64,000 bases of DNA from Pedobacter yulinensis (GCF_003029735.1 NZ_KZ686270.1:62001-126000); one strand, 5' to 3'. Shown: positions 1 through 10,317, numbered from the stretch's first letter. Made by a program: numbers and translations. The notes: generated from the letters alone by a model not told the origin.

Positions 1-120
1 GTGCATTCTGCGAGCGGGTGGGCACCATATATATACAACTGCCGGGCTGTGATCAAACAGAAATTTTGGCATTTCATTCAGCTGAAAAAACCCGGCAAGC
101 ATAACTTCAAAGTGGTCTAA
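1..120 (+). CDS. possible C-terminal end of an upstream gene (partial)
   Basis: The window opens inside a reading frame that stays open for 39 codons from base 1 and stops at TAA 118-120. The peptide is rich in aromatic and basic residues (it includes WAPYIYNCRAV and ends KHNFKVV). A second frame is also open over about the same length, so the assignment is weak. Base composition falls sharply to AT-rich sequence after 120, which fits the end of a gene. No family is recognised. Confidence 0.3.
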   Translation: MHSASGWAPYIYNCRAVIKQKFWHFIQLKKPGKHNFKVV

Positions 121-256
121 CTGGCTTGAAAATGATAATTATTTAAAAAATATCAAATAAGAACCTTAGTAAATTAACATATTGACATTTTAAAAGTCAT
201 ATTGTTGAAATTTTATGAAAAATTACATTATATCAATAAAACGTTTTAGTATAATT

Positions 257-264
257 TATATTTG
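257..264 (+). promoter_or_regulatory. candidate promoter -7 element for the lipoprotein operon
   Basis: TATATTTG matches the Bacteroidota -7 consensus TAnnTTTG exactly. It lies in the AT-rich 121-380 spacer about 117 bases before the first SusC gene. No good TTTG -33 element is seen at the usual 17-23 base distance. The rest of 121-380 holds no gene; it is the only sizeable spacer before the nine genes that follow and is the likely promoter region of the operon. Confidence 0.4.
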
Positions 265-380
265 AGTAAACAAACCTATTATGAGACAAACCCTATTGGC
301 TCCGGGACTAACCACCCCCCCGCCTGAAAGATAAACCGCTTCAAACTATTTCTTAACTTTTTCAACTAACGATCCCATTT

Positions 381-3344
381 ATGAGATACTTATGGGTATG
401 CTTTGCGCTGTTCGCGGCGCCAGGGCCGTCGCGTGCCGCAGATTTAAAAATCAGCGAAAACCACGTGTTTATGCTGCGGCAGGATACGACCAAAAAGCAA
501 CAGAAAGATTCGCTCCCGGCAGATACCGGCCAGAAACCAAAGAAAGTTACGCTGTATGGCAAACTGACCGCGGCGTTCCGCAAGGATCCTGATGAACTGT
601 CGAAGTTCCCTGCCATTTCCCTTCAGCAAACATTGAAAGGGAATTACGCGGGCCTGTATGTACAGGAGCCCAGCGGCGAGCCGGGGAGCATTCAAAATAT
701 GTTCCTGAGGGGCACTCCCCTTCCCCTGCTCAACAAAAGGAATGTTTATGAGGCTCAGCCGCTGGTCATACTCGACGGAATACCCATGGTGGGCGAGCAT
801 CCTTTTGCTTTCGACGTTCAGCAGTACGATTTCAACAGAATCGGTACAGCCACCAACCTGCTCACCAATATTGACATCAACAATATTGAATCGATCGAGG
901 TATTGAAAGATGCAGCTGCGACGGCGATCTACGGGCCGCGGGCTGTTAACGGGGCCATCCTGCTTACAACCAAAGCGCCGGGCCCCCGGCGCGCCATTAC
1001 TTTCAATACTTTTTTTGGCATGGCGCAGCGCCCAGGCGTTACAACCATTAACGGTAAATACGAAAACGAATTCAGGCAGCGGTTTTACGACATCTATACA
1101 ACCAATGGCCGGTATTCTGACGACGAAGTGTACCCCGTGTACCTGAGCGACTCGCTCAACACCGTTTACAGCGGAAAATCTGACTGGACAGACCTGTATT
1201 ACCGGAATGCGCTGGTTTACGGCCTGAACCTTGGATTGATGGGCGGGACAGACCGGGCCAATTTCCGGCTGTCGCTGGGCAATACCAAAAGCAGCGGCGT
1301 AGCAGACGACACCGGCCTGGACCGCTACAGTGTCATGTTTGGCATCAACATGCGGCCAGTCAAATGGCTGCTGTTTTCGGCCATGGTCAATGCAAACCGC
1401 CTAAACCGCGACCGGAACCGCAGCCTGCGCGATCGCTTTGCGCAGATCAATTATTTTCCTGACATGACCGCCCCCCTTTCGCCCAACAAGGATTTTTACG
1501 GTTCATACATCGATGCCTATAAAAAAGGATTTGACGACAACAAGACAAACACTGTACAGGGGTATGCGCGGCTGGTCGCCAGCCTGGGCAGGCTGAGCCT
1601 GAGTTCTACCTTCAACCTGGATTACAATGAGAGTTATCGGGATATCTTTTACGCCCGGACATTGCTGCAGGGAAACAGTTATGCTTCGAACTATTATGGC
1701 CTGAACCAGCGGCTTATGCTCGATAACAAGGCCAGCTACGATCTTGACCTGGCCGGCAGCCACCATTTTAATTTTTCGGCAGGCCAATCGGTCATGTGGG
1801 ACCTGTTCAAGTACAGCAATGCCTATGCTTACAAAGGCGTAAATGACTACATCAAGATCAATCTTCTTGAAACAGACGTTAACGACCCGAATTATCTTAA
1901 TCCGCTGGCCTTTCCAAAACAACTTACTTACCGTTTCCTGGACAAAACACAGGACAACCTGGTGTCTTTTTATGGAAAAGCCGATTACACCTTTAAAGAA
2001 AAGTACTTTGCTTCTGTGCTGGTCAGGGCAGACGGATCGTCGAACGCACAGCCTACACACCGGTGGTTTTATGCGCCGACCCTGTCAGTCGGCTGGAGTA
2101 TTAAAAATGAGTTCCTGAAAGACAACACCCTGATCAATGATGCTATTTTCCGGGTAAGCGCCGGCAGGATAGGCAGGACCAATTCGTACGATAATTATTC
2201 TCAGGGTCCGCAGTATACAGCCTTTGTGGGTTATACCGGCAACCTGACCGTTCCGGGATACAACGCCTTTGGAGCGCTGACCCGCTCTTATTCTTTTGGC
2301 TGGGTTGGTTACGATATTCCATGGGCCTATTCCGACCAGTTGAATGTTGGTGCCGACCTGACCCTGCTTGACAACCGGTTAAGCCTTGCGGCAGATTTTT
2401 ACACTAAAATCGAGAAAAACCTGCTCCTGGGTGTTCCGGCGTATGCCGAATACGGGTACACGCAGGCGATCAAAAGCGGCATGTCTGTAAAAAACACCGG
2501 TATCGACTTGACCCTGAGTGCAAAAGTGCTTTCTGCAGCAAAATTCACCTGGAATTCTTCACTGAACCTGAATCACAACAAAAACGTCCTCAGGGCACTG
2601 CCGGGTGGTCTCGACCAGCTCGTAATCGGCAACAGGCTGCTGCGCGTGGGCGCCGCGACAGACCAGTACTGGCTGCTGCAGAACGACGGCATTTTTACCG
2701 CCGATGCCGAAGTGCCTCTAGTGAACGGGCAACCGCAAAAATACAATGGCATTGCACTGAAAGCGGGAGACCCCAGGTGGCGGGACCAGAACGGCGACAA
2801 CCAGATCAATGACGATGACAAGGTCCTGCTCGGCAATGCCATGCCTACCCTGGTGGGTGGTTTCGAGAACAGTTTCAGGTATGGAAACTGGAGCCTGAGC
2901 GCCCTGCTGTACTTCAACCTTGGCCGGAAGATCATCAATGAAGAAAGCGCTGCTCGGTTCGACTTCATCAACAGGGAAGGCAATTCAGATGTGGCATCTG
3001 TGAAAGAGATCACTTTCTGGGAGAAGCGCGGCGATTACAGCCGTTACCCGCTGTACAATCCCTGGAGCACCGTGATCCCCTACCGCATTGACCAGGACCT
3101 TTTTCTGGAAAACGGCGACTTCCTGAAACTCCGTTCACTCACCCTAGGCTATGAACTAAAAAGCCTCTTCAGCAGGAAAGACCTGATGAAACGGCTGTTC
3201 GTGTACGGGTCTGCAAATAACCTCTTTACGATTACCGGTTATTCAGGTCAGGACCCAGAGCTTGTCGGCTACAACGGTTACGATACCGGTTACGGGATGC
3301 CCATTCCCAGGACGTATACACTGGGCGTTAAACTTGAATTATAG
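381..3344 (+). CDS. SusC/RagA-type TonB-dependent outer-membrane transporter (short form)
   Basis: This is a 987-residue outer-membrane beta-barrel that would import a ligand captured by the SusD lipoprotein encoded next. A signal peptide covers about residues 1-20. The plug domain spans about 75-200, with LDGIPM near 131 and IESIEVLKDAAATAIYG near 172, both SusC hallmarks. The barrel fills the rest and ends in RTYTLGVKLEL. Unlike most SusC proteins, and unlike the second copy at 7149, there is no N-terminal carboxypeptidase-regulatory-like domain: only a Lys/Gln-rich linker separates signal peptide and plug. It is the first gene of the operon, and the SusD start codon lies at or just beyond its stop. 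The substrate cannot be inferred, as no enzyme of known specificity is linked. Confidence 0.93.
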   Translation: MRYLWVCFALFAAPGPSRAADLKISENHVFMLRQDTTKKQQKDSLPADTGQKPKKVTLYGKLTAAFRKDPDELSKFPAISLQQTLKGNYAGLYVQEPSGEPGSIQNMFLRGTPLPLLNKRNVYEAQPLVILDGIPMVGEHPFAFDVQQYDFNRIGTATNLLTNIDINNIESIEVLKDAAATAIYGPRAVNGAILLTTKAPGPRRAITFNTFFGMAQRPGVTTINGKYENEFRQRFYDIYTTNGRYSDDEVYPVYLSDSLNTVYSGKSDWTDLYYRNALVYGLNLGLMGGTDRANFRLSLGNTKSSGVADDTGLDRYSVMFGINMRPVKWLLFSAMVNANRLNRDRNRSLRDRFAQINYFPDMTAPLSPNKDFYGSYIDAYKKGFDDNKTNTVQGYARLVASLGRLSLSSTFNLDYNESYRDIFYARTLLQGNSYASNYYGLNQRLMLDNKASYDLDLAGSHHFNFSAGQSVMWDLFKYSNAYAYKGVNDYIKINLLETDVNDPNYLNPLAFPKQLTYRFLDKTQDNLVSFYGKADYTFKEKYFASVLVRADGSSNAQPTHRWFYAPTLSVGWSIKNEFLKDNTLINDAIFRVSAGRIGRTNSYDNYSQGPQYTAFVGYTGNLTVPGYNAFGALTRSYSFGWVGYDIPWAYSDQLNVGADLTLLDNRLSLAADFYTKIEKNLLLGVPAYAEYGYTQAIKSGMSVKNTGIDLTLSAKVLSAAKFTWNSSLNLNHNKNVLRALPGGLDQLVIGNRLLRVGAATDQYWLLQNDGIFTADAEVPLVNGQPQKYNGIALKAGDPRWRDQNGDNQINDDDKVLLGNAMPTLVGGFENSFRYGNWSLSALLYFNLGRKIINEESAARFDFINREGNSDVASVKEITFWEKRGDYSRYPLYNPWSTVIPYRIDQDLFLENGDFLKLRSLTLGYELKSLFSRKDLMKRLFVYGSANNLFTITGYSGQDPELVGYNGYDTGYGMPIPRTYTLGVKLEL

Positions 3345-3368
3345 ATGGAAAAGTTAAGCAAGAAGAAG

Positions 3369-4880
3369 ATGAAGAATATACTTTACCTGTTTATTTCTGC
3401 CTTCATGCTATCGGCATGCAGCAAAACACTCGACATCGACTCGGTACGATCGGTCAGTGAGCCAAATATGTGGAAGACCCTCGAAGACACCCGGGCGGGG
3501 ATTATGGGGGTATATGCCCTGACCCGCGCAGCCCTGTCAGATAACAACTGCCATTGGATCTACGGCGATGTACGCGGGGGCGATTTCCTGAGCCCGAAAA
3601 GACAGGACCTGAAAGCTGTGATCGGCAACAACCTGAACGCCTCCTACCCAGTTATCGAGGCCATGAGCAACTGGACACGCTTTTACGCCGTGGTGAACTC
3701 GGCCAATGTTTTCCTGGAAAATGTAGCGAAAGTAAAAGCCAACGACCGCCGGTATACGGAAAGCAACATGCTCGTAGACATGGCCCAGGCGCGGTTTCTA
3801 CGCGCATATGCTTATTTCTACATGGTCAGGATTTGGGGCGATGTCCCTTTTATACTAAGCTCGGGCGAAGGCTCATTCGAGAACAAGCCCCGCGAAAGCC
3901 AGGCACGCATTATGGCCTGGGTAGAGCAGGAAATGCTGAAGGCTGCCACCGACCTGCCGTTTGTGTACAGCAACAACGACCCGCAACAGCCCGGAAACTA
4001 CTACAATGAAGACCCGGGACGCTGGGGCGGCGCATTGGTGACCAAAAACTCAGCGTATGGCGTGCTCGCGCACGTTGCCGCCTGGGTGGGTGACTATTCA
4101 AGAGTTGCCGGCTATACCCGTTTTGTGCTAGATAATTATGGCAAAAGCGGCATCAACTATACCGGAACTGCAGACCTCACCAATCCGAATGGGTTTTTCT
4201 GGAATAAAAACAACCGGCAGATGCTGGGCTTCAATTCAGACTGGGGCCACATTGACGGTTCGGTAACCGGTCACCTGGAAGAGCTTACGCTGGCAGAACC
4301 GGTTACAAATAAAGTAGTGCCGGACATTTACATTCCCAAAGATACGGTCCTGAAAATATTCAACTGGCCAAATGATGACCGTTTCAGTATTGACACCCTT
4401 GGCCAGCCCAGGAACGAGCGTTACTTCACGAATTTTAATGGCAAGTATCCGATTTTCAGCAAGATAAAATCCATACAGGGCGGCTCAACAGACCCGAACT
4501 TCAGGTATTTTACCTCAGCCCTGGTTTTTACCCGGCTGGAAGATGTGCTGCTGCTTCGTGCCGAGGCGCTGGCTGTACTTGGCGACCGCGCCGGTGCCAT
4601 ATCTGAGCTGATCAACCTCCAGTCGCGCCGGCTTGTACCCAACATAACCGATGTTTTCATTGACACCAACCGCGATGTGGTCGACCTGATCTTTGAAGAA
4701 CGGCACCGGGAACTGCTGGGCGAAGGCCACCGATGGTACGACCTGATCCGGTACAACAAAATCAAACAGAGCAATCAGGCCTTTATGAACCTGATTGCCA
4801 GCGGCGGCATTTACTGGCCCATTTCGCGCAAACTGATTTCAAGGAACACGCTATTGACACAAAATGCATACTGGAACTAA
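3369..4880 (+). CDS. SusD/RagB family outer-membrane lipoprotein
   Basis: This is a surface ligand-binding partner of the preceding SusC. I chose the ATG at 3369 because it gives a compact lipoprotein signal (MKNILYLF...LSACS, lipid-modified Cys at residue 17); an in-frame ATG at 3345, directly after the SusC stop, is possible. The protein is about 503 residues, normal for the family. The TPR-like region has ARFLRAYAYFYMVRIWGDVPF, and the C-terminal SusD motif is FEERHRELLGEGHRWYDL. The stop at 4880 lies one base before the ATG of the fasciclin gene, which indicates translational coupling. The ligand is unknown. Confidence 0.92.
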   Translation: MKNILYLFISAFMLSACSKTLDIDSVRSVSEPNMWKTLEDTRAGIMGVYALTRAALSDNNCHWIYGDVRGGDFLSPKRQDLKAVIGNNLNASYPVIEAMSNWTRFYAVVNSANVFLENVAKVKANDRRYTESNMLVDMAQARFLRAYAYFYMVRIWGDVPFILSSGEGSFENKPRESQARIMAWVEQEMLKAATDLPFVYSNNDPQQPGNYYNEDPGRWGGALVTKNSAYGVLAHVAAWVGDYSRVAGYTRFVLDNYGKSGINYTGTADLTNPNGFFWNKNNRQMLGFNSDWGHIDGSVTGHLEELTLAEPVTNKVVPDIYIPKDTVLKIFNWPNDDRFSIDTLGQPRNERYFTNFNGKYPIFSKIKSIQGGSTDPNFRYFTSALVFTRLEDVLLLRAEALAVLGDRAGAISELINLQSRRLVPNITDVFIDTNRDVVDLIFEERHRELLGEGHRWYDLIRYNKIKQSNQAFMNLIASGGIYWPISRKLISRNTLLTQNAYWN

Positions 4881-4881
4881 T

Positions 4882-6000
4882 ATGAAAACAGCCAAGAATT
4901 TTACAAGACAGGCCCTATGTCTCTGCCTGCTGATTTTCTGTTCGCTCAGCTTTTCAGGCTGTCAGAAAGACGGCGGCTATTACGATCCTGAGCCGATTCA
5001 GGGCCAGTTCGAGGGAAATACCTATCAGTATTTGAAAAGCAAACCCGGCGTTTTTGACTCGCTGATTAAGGTCATTGACCGGATGGGCCTGCAGGCAACG
5101 CTGTCAGACAGCAATGTCACCCTGTTTGCCATTGCAAACCCCAGCTTTCAACTCTCCCTCACAAACCTGAACCGCCTGCGCCGGGCTTCTGACAAGGACC
5201 CTTTATTTCTTTCAAACATAGATGGTGTACAACTGGACACCATGGCTTCTTACTACATTGTCAGGGGCAGCCTGCCGACCGATTCCATGCTGCTGCAGGA
5301 CGGCAAAAATCTGCGCAGCGTTCGCTTTGGCTACCCGATGCATGCCAAAGTGACCCGGCGTTCGGCCTCGGGCCAGACAGGCGCCGGACCAGAGGTCATT
5401 GACTTCAGCAACACCAAGAAAAGCCAGTTTATCCGTTACTGGGCCGGTGCAACCACTGCTTCAAACAACATCAGAACAAGGAACGGCATTGTTCACATCC
5501 TGAGCCAGGACCATTTGTTTGGCTTTGACGAGTTTGTGACCCGTTTAACGCTTGTTCCGCCGCCACCGAACCTCATGACAATTATTGGCGGTAAGCTTAC
5601 CGTACTGCGCGACAATAATGGCGGTGCCGATGCCGGCGAAGGTTCGAAGAAAGTAATTGACGGGGATGCGCAAACCAAATTCCTGGCCGATCTGAATGGT
5701 CGCCTCTGGATGGCCTTCGAGCTTAAGACACCGGCCGTATCTTCAGTATACACCCTCACCTCTGCCAATGATGAGCCAGACCGCGATCCCAAGGCCTGGG
5801 TATTTGAGGGCTCTGATGACGGGGTGAACTGGGTCGAACTGGACCGCCGCTCAAACTTCTTCTTCGAAGAGCGCTACCAGATGAAAATTTTCAGGTTTAA
5901 TAACACCAAAGCATACAAACACTACCGCATCGACATCAATGAGTTGCGCAACGGCGGCGTGTTCCAGTTAGCCGAGTGGAGCATCAATAAAGCAAAGTAA
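4882..6000 (+). CDS. fasciclin + F5/8 type C (discoidin-like) lipoprotein
   Basis: This is a predicted cell-surface lipoprotein of 372 residues. From the ATG at 4882 the signal ends in LSFSGC (Cys 27). Residues about 45-220 read as a fasciclin (FAS1) domain: NVTLFAIANPSF and, near its end, RTRNGIVHILSQDHLF (FAS1 H2-like box). Residues about 230-370 form a discoidin/F5-8C-like beta-sandwich with GSKKVIDGDAQTKF, YTLTSANDEPDRDP and FQLAEWSI. Both folds usually bind glycans or matrix and mediate adhesion, so a binding role is inferred. The same C-terminal domain recurs in the last gene of the operon (17402). The start follows the SusD stop by one base. Confidence 0.82.
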   Translation: MKTAKNFTRQALCLCLLIFCSLSFSGCQKDGGYYDPEPIQGQFEGNTYQYLKSKPGVFDSLIKVIDRMGLQATLSDSNVTLFAIANPSFQLSLTNLNRLRRASDKDPLFLSNIDGVQLDTMASYYIVRGSLPTDSMLLQDGKNLRSVRFGYPMHAKVTRRSASGQTGAGPEVIDFSNTKKSQFIRYWAGATTASNNIRTRNGIVHILSQDHLFGFDEFVTRLTLVPPPPNLMTIIGGKLTVLRDNNGGADAGEGSKKVIDGDAQTKFLADLNGRLWMAFELKTPAVSSVYTLTSANDEPDRDPKAWVFEGSDDGVNWVELDRRSNFFFEERYQMKIFRFNNTKAYKHYRIDINELRNGGVFQLAEWSINKAK

Positions 6001-6004
6001 GACG

Positions 6005-7126
6005 ATGATACATAAAGACATGAAAGACAAACACCACCTCCGGGTCATGGCAAAATGCATCGGGCTTTTTGCGCTGGCGGCAATGAGTACCCTGGCGGGC
6101 TGTAAAAAACTTTACGATCTGCCCGAAGAGCGGGACTACATCAGCAACAACGTTAATTTTTCGAATAAAATATTTGAACCGATCATTGGCCGGACCAGCA
6201 TGATGGGGGGGTTCAACGCAGACAATTCCACCTTTCCCATGACATTCGAGATCACGAACGCCCGCTGGGGCGATGGCCGGCCTGTTACAGACCTGTTCAG
6301 GACCGTACCGACCTATGTCTGGGTCGGCGAATACACCGGACTGGAGAAAAGTCTGGCCGAAATCGAGTCGAAACGAAAGATCGAACAGCGGCCGCTTTTC
6401 GAAATCAGGCGTTCTGGCGAGTTTGTACTTTGGCCTTCAGCTACCAACGAGTTCATTCAGCCCAGGGCTGAAGACAGTACCAACCTGGTGCAGAACACGC
6501 GTTTTTTTGATGTAAAAGTCAGAAATACCGGCGGCGAGCGCCTGATCCGCGATTTGCAGATCAGGCCATTCAGGGAGCGGCCCTACGAACCTTCGAACGA
6601 TTTTAATGCCTATACCGGCAAGCCGGCTCCGGACCCCAAATTCCCGCTCGATCCCAAATTGCGCGACTACATCAGGCCATTCCTGAACAGCGTTGTCGGG
6701 GCAACCACCAACCAGTTCCTGGTGAGCAACAACGACAAAAAAGATGTCATCGTTTACATTCGTCCGTTTAGCGGGGGCACCGGCAATTCGCTGCGTATTA
6801 AAGTACTGAACAAGGATTCTGTGGCCATGAACCCGAGCCTTTTCAATGAAACGCAGTGGGACAAAATGATTCACGGGTTTAACATGCAGAAAACAGCAGA
6901 GCATGTTCAGTGGGATGTGGCCTATCCGATTCCGCTTGTCGAGATCAAAACACCCTATGCACCCGAAGGATCCCGGGCGCGTGCTGAACTTAAATACTCT
7001 CGCGTAGGCTTTGGCGGTTTGCGGGTCACCGCGTCGTTCGGGCTGGATTTCGCGATTTACAAAAAAGGAGATTGGGAGATTGTCTTCTTCTTCAAGGGAG
7101 AGAACCCGAAACTGATCAATGAATAA
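6005..7126 (+). CDS. DUF5007-like lipoprotein
   Basis: A 373-residue exported lipoprotein with signal sequence ending LAALSTLAGC-like (the actual end is STLAGC, Cys 33). ATGs at 6020 and 6047 are alternative starts that give a shorter n-region. The body is mostly beta-strand with no catalytic motif that I recognise. Its length, its lipobox followed by KKLYDLPEERDY and its place after a SusD-fasciclin set fit the DUF5007 family of Bacteroidota SusCD loci; that name is from memory of gene neighbourhoods, not from a search. It ends 22 bases before the second SusC start. The function is unknown; a role as an accessory surface binding protein is inferred. Confidence 0.7.
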   Translation: MIHKDMKDKHHLRVMAKCIGLFALAAMSTLAGCKKLYDLPEERDYISNNVNFSNKIFEPIIGRTSMMGGFNADNSTFPMTFEITNARWGDGRPVTDLFRTVPTYVWVGEYTGLEKSLAEIESKRKIEQRPLFEIRRSGEFVLWPSATNEFIQPRAEDSTNLVQNTRFFDVKVRNTGGERLIRDLQIRPFRERPYEPSNDFNAYTGKPAPDPKFPLDPKLRDYIRPFLNSVVGATTNQFLVSNNDKKDVIVYIRPFSGGTGNSLRIKVLNKDSVAMNPSLFNETQWDKMIHGFNMQKTAEHVQWDVAYPIPLVEIKTPYAPEGSRARAELKYSRVGFGGLRVTASFGLDFAIYKKGDWEIVFFFKGENPKLINE

Positions 7127-7148
7127 CCCAACTAAGCAACCAGATATT

Positions 7149-10100
7149 ATGAAAAAAAACTTTCCGCTTATTGCTCTGCTGGTATCGCTACTGTTGGTAG
7201 TGATCGGGCAGGTATCTGCCCAGCAGCCAGGCCAGGTTATTCGTTTGCGCGGAACGGTGGTTGAGAAAGGGACGAACCAGGCCATACCAGGTGTTTCGAT
7301 TTTATTGCAAAAAGACAAAAGAGCACTTACCCAAACCGACGGCAAGGGCAATTTCTCGGTCAGCGTAACCATAGGTGATGTACTGCTCTTTTCCTACCTG
7401 GCCTACACCGACCAGACCTATAGAGTAGCAGCCGGCAAAAACGACATCGTCATTTCGCTCGCGGAAGACGTAAAAGCACTGGACGAAGTTGTTGTTGTTG
7501 CCTATCAGAAGCGAACCAAACAGACTGTAACGGGGTCGTCCACGCTGATCACTGCGAAAGACATCCAGGACATCCCCGTATCAAACCCAGAGCAACTCCT
7601 GCAGGGAAAAGTTCCCGGGTTGAACGTACAGAACAACACAGGTGCGCCGGGTTTCCGCGGCTCGGTGCAGGTGCGCGGTCTTTCCTCGCTCAGCGTTTCG
7701 GGCCAGGGCAATGAAACTTTCCTGCAGCCAACCTCCCCGCTCTACATCATTGACGGTGTGCCGCTTGATGCCGATAAAGCCACAGAACTGGGTTTCCAGT
7801 CGCAGGGGCCGGGCGTCAGTCCGTTGTCGCTTATCCCTGTCGAGGACATTGAGAGTATCGAAGTTAAAAAAGATGCGCAGGCCACCGCTATGTACGGCTC
7901 GCGGGGTGCATATGGCGTTATCATCATTACCACCAAACGCGGCAATTCAAAAGTACCTAGGGTGAGGTATACATCGAATTTCTTTGCCAAAACCCCGCCC
8001 AAATTGCGTGAAACGCTGGGCGGTAACGCTGAAAGACAATTGAAGATCCAGCAGATCATCCTGAATGCGCAGAACGAGAACGATCTCCGGCAAATCGGCC
8101 TAACACCCATCCTGGCCGACAGTCTGAACGCCTACTGGAACAATTCGACCAACTGGCAATCAATCTTTTTCAGGACAACCTATAATCAGTCGCACAACCT
8201 TGCACTCGACGGGGGTGATACGAAGTTCAATTACAAAGCCAACCTGGGCTATTTTAACGAGGTGGGGATCATTAAAAACACAGGTTTTGACCGGTACAAC
8301 CTGAACATGAACATGGAGTTCAGGCCGAATGACAAATTCAGGTTCTTTGGTTCGGTCTTCGCCGGCCTGGGCAAACAAAACAAGGGCAATGGGGTCGGCA
8401 TCTTACAAACGGGCGTGGCCGAAAACGGACAGGCTTCTACCCTGCTTCCCTCCCCCTCCTTTTACCAGTCGACCGGCGCGGTCCTGTCAGCCCTTCAGAC
8501 TGTAAACGACAACAATTCCAAAAATCTCCGCGCAAACGTCGATGGACGGTACGAGATCATTCCCGGCTTATCGCTGCAGTCGGCGCTAAGTTATGACTAC
8601 ACCTCAGATACTGAATCGACCTTTACCCCCGCGGCGGCGAACGGCCAGTTTACGCGGCTGTATGATTTTGCCGGCCGGAGCTTCCAGTTGTACAACCGGA
8701 ATGGCATTATCTACGCCAAAACATTTAATGAAAAGCACACCATTTTTGTAAACACCTTTAACGAGATTTATAAACAAGGCAATCAGGCGGGCATTATCAG
8801 ACAGGAACGAACGCCAAATGACCAGTTGCAGGGACCTGTCGGTTACGACGCATATTACTCGAGGGGCGGCGGGGTGCTCGAAACGTTCAAAAATGCAACG
8901 ATCGCCTCTTTTGCGGGTTCACTTTCTTACGACTTCCTGAAAAAGTACGTAGCAGAGTTCTCGTACCGGCTTGACGGCACCTCTTCGAGCGGACTTGAAA
9001 ACCCTTACTCGAAAAACCCGGCAGTCGGCCTGCGGTGGAATTTTAACAAAGAGCGCTGGCTGGAAAACCTGAAATGGCTGTCGTACGGAAGTTTGCGTTT
9101 AACCTGGGGTCAGAACATCGTACCCAGCGGTAACCTGCAAAGCATTTATGGCATATACAACCTGAACGGCAATTATAACAACAACCAGACAATCGGCATT
9201 AATTACGACCTGATCCCCAATCCGAGCCTGAAACCGACCACGACTTCGCAGTACAACTTCGGCTTCGACCTGGGCTTTTTTAACGAGCGTATCAACATTG
9301 TTTTTGATACCTACCTGAAAAAAGTCGACAACCTGTTGTTTGACCGTACCCTTTCAAACATAACCGGTTTCAATAAACTGGCCAGCAACGACCTGGGCAT
9401 TGCAAACTACGGCAGCGAGCTGATGATTACCGGCCGGCCAATTGTAAGCAAGGACCTCGACCTTACCGTATCGGTTAACGGCGCCTTTAACCGCGATGTG
9501 CTGACCCGCCTGCCTGCCGAGTACAATGGGCAGTTTATTCGTTTTGACGGCGAAAAATACCGCCAGCACATTGTGTACCGTGTTGGCAGGAACACCCTTT
9601 CCAATTACCTGATCATTAACCAGGGGGCCTACAGCACCCGGCAGGATGTTCCCATCGATCCGGTGACCGGGAAACGTTACCAGTCTGGTGGTGCCTATTT
9701 CGACGCTGGCGACCCGATGCTGAAAGATGTAAACGGAGACTATATTCTTGACAGCCGCGATTATGAGATCAGCGGGAACTCGCAGCCGCTGTTTACCGGT
9801 GGCCTGAGCGTAAACCTGAGGTATAAAAATTGGTCGCTGAACGTTTATTCTACCTTCACTGCAAACCGGACGGTACTGAACAACGCACTGGCAGACCGAA
9901 TTGCCATTATGAAAAACCCATTCGGTACCGCAGCGGTGGTGCCGCTTTCAGACCTGAATATCTGGACCAAACCCGGCGACATTGCCAAATACCCCTATCC
10001 TTACGACTATAAAACCTATGACCAGATCCAGCCGCTCAGGCCTGACCAGACACTCTGGGCGGAGCCAGGCGGATATTTTAAGATCAACAACATCGCGCTT

Positions 10101-10313
10101 TCATACATGTTTCCGCGGAAACTGATCAATCGCGTCGGGCTGCACAACCTGCGGTTTTATGCCTCGACAGATAACCTGATCTCGTTTTCACGCTATACCG
10201 GGCCCAATCCCGAGAACGTAACCTCACTTGGCCGCGACGTATCTACAGGTTATCCCGTACCGCGCACTTACAACCTGGGCTTTAACCTGGAATTATTAAC
10301 TGCCAAAGATTAG
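7149..10313 (+). CDS. SusC/RagA-type TonB-dependent transporter (full-length form)
   Basis: This is the second SusC of the operon, 1054 residues from the ATG at 7149; codons upstream of it in the same frame precede the signal peptide and are probably not translated. The signal peptide is about 1-24. A carboxypeptidase-regulatory-like domain covers about 30-105 (RGTVVEKGTNQAIPGVSILL), followed by a TonB-box-like LDEVVVVAY. The plug has LYIIDGVPLD and IESIEVKKDAQATAMYGSRG, and the barrel ends RTYNLGFNLEL. It pairs with the SusD at 10318. It is clearly diverged from the first SusC and retains the N-terminal domain which that copy lacks. Confidence 0.95.
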   Translation: MKKNFPLIALLVSLLLVVIGQVSAQQPGQVIRLRGTVVEKGTNQAIPGVSILLQKDKRALTQTDGKGNFSVSVTIGDVLLFSYLAYTDQTYRVAAGKNDIVISLAEDVKALDEVVVVAYQKRTKQTVTGSSTLITAKDIQDIPVSNPEQLLQGKVPGLNVQNNTGAPGFRGSVQVRGLSSLSVSGQGNETFLQPTSPLYIIDGVPLDADKATELGFQSQGPGVSPLSLIPVEDIESIEVKKDAQATAMYGSRGAYGVIIITTKRGNSKVPRVRYTSNFFAKTPPKLRETLGGNAERQLKIQQIILNAQNENDLRQIGLTPILADSLNAYWNNSTNWQSIFFRTTYNQSHNLALDGGDTKFNYKANLGYFNEVGIIKNTGFDRYNLNMNMEFRPNDKFRFFGSVFAGLGKQNKGNGVGILQTGVAENGQASTLLPSPSFYQSTGAVLSALQTVNDNNSKNLRANVDGRYEIIPGLSLQSALSYDYTSDTESTFTPAAANGQFTRLYDFAGRSFQLYNRNGIIYAKTFNEKHTIFVNTFNEIYKQGNQAGIIRQERTPNDQLQGPVGYDAYYSRGGGVLETFKNATIASFAGSLSYDFLKKYVAEFSYRLDGTSSSGLENPYSKNPAVGLRWNFNKERWLENLKWLSYGSLRLTWGQNIVPSGNLQSIYGIYNLNGNYNNNQTIGINYDLIPNPSLKPTTTSQYNFGFDLGFFNERINIVFDTYLKKVDNLLFDRTLSNITGFNKLASNDLGIANYGSELMITGRPIVSKDLDLTVSVNGAFNRDVLTRLPAEYNGQFIRFDGEKYRQHIVYRVGRNTLSNYLIINQGAYSTRQDVPIDPVTGKRYQSGGAYFDAGDPMLKDVNGDYILDSRDYEISGNSQPLFTGGLSVNLRYKNWSLNVYSTFTANRTVLNNALADRIAIMKNPFGTAAVVPLSDLNIWTKPGDIAKYPYPYDYKTYDQIQPLRPDQTLWAEPGGYFKINNIALSYMFPRKLINRVGLHNLRFYASTDNLISFSRYTGPNPENVTSLGRDVSTGYPVPRTYNLGFNLELLTAKD

Positions 10314-10317
10314 AACC

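Noticed and set aside
6437..7372. Minus-strand open frame of 311 codons across the DUF5007-like and SusC genes
   Set aside because: It spans the junction of two clear lipoprotein and receptor genes and contains no motif.
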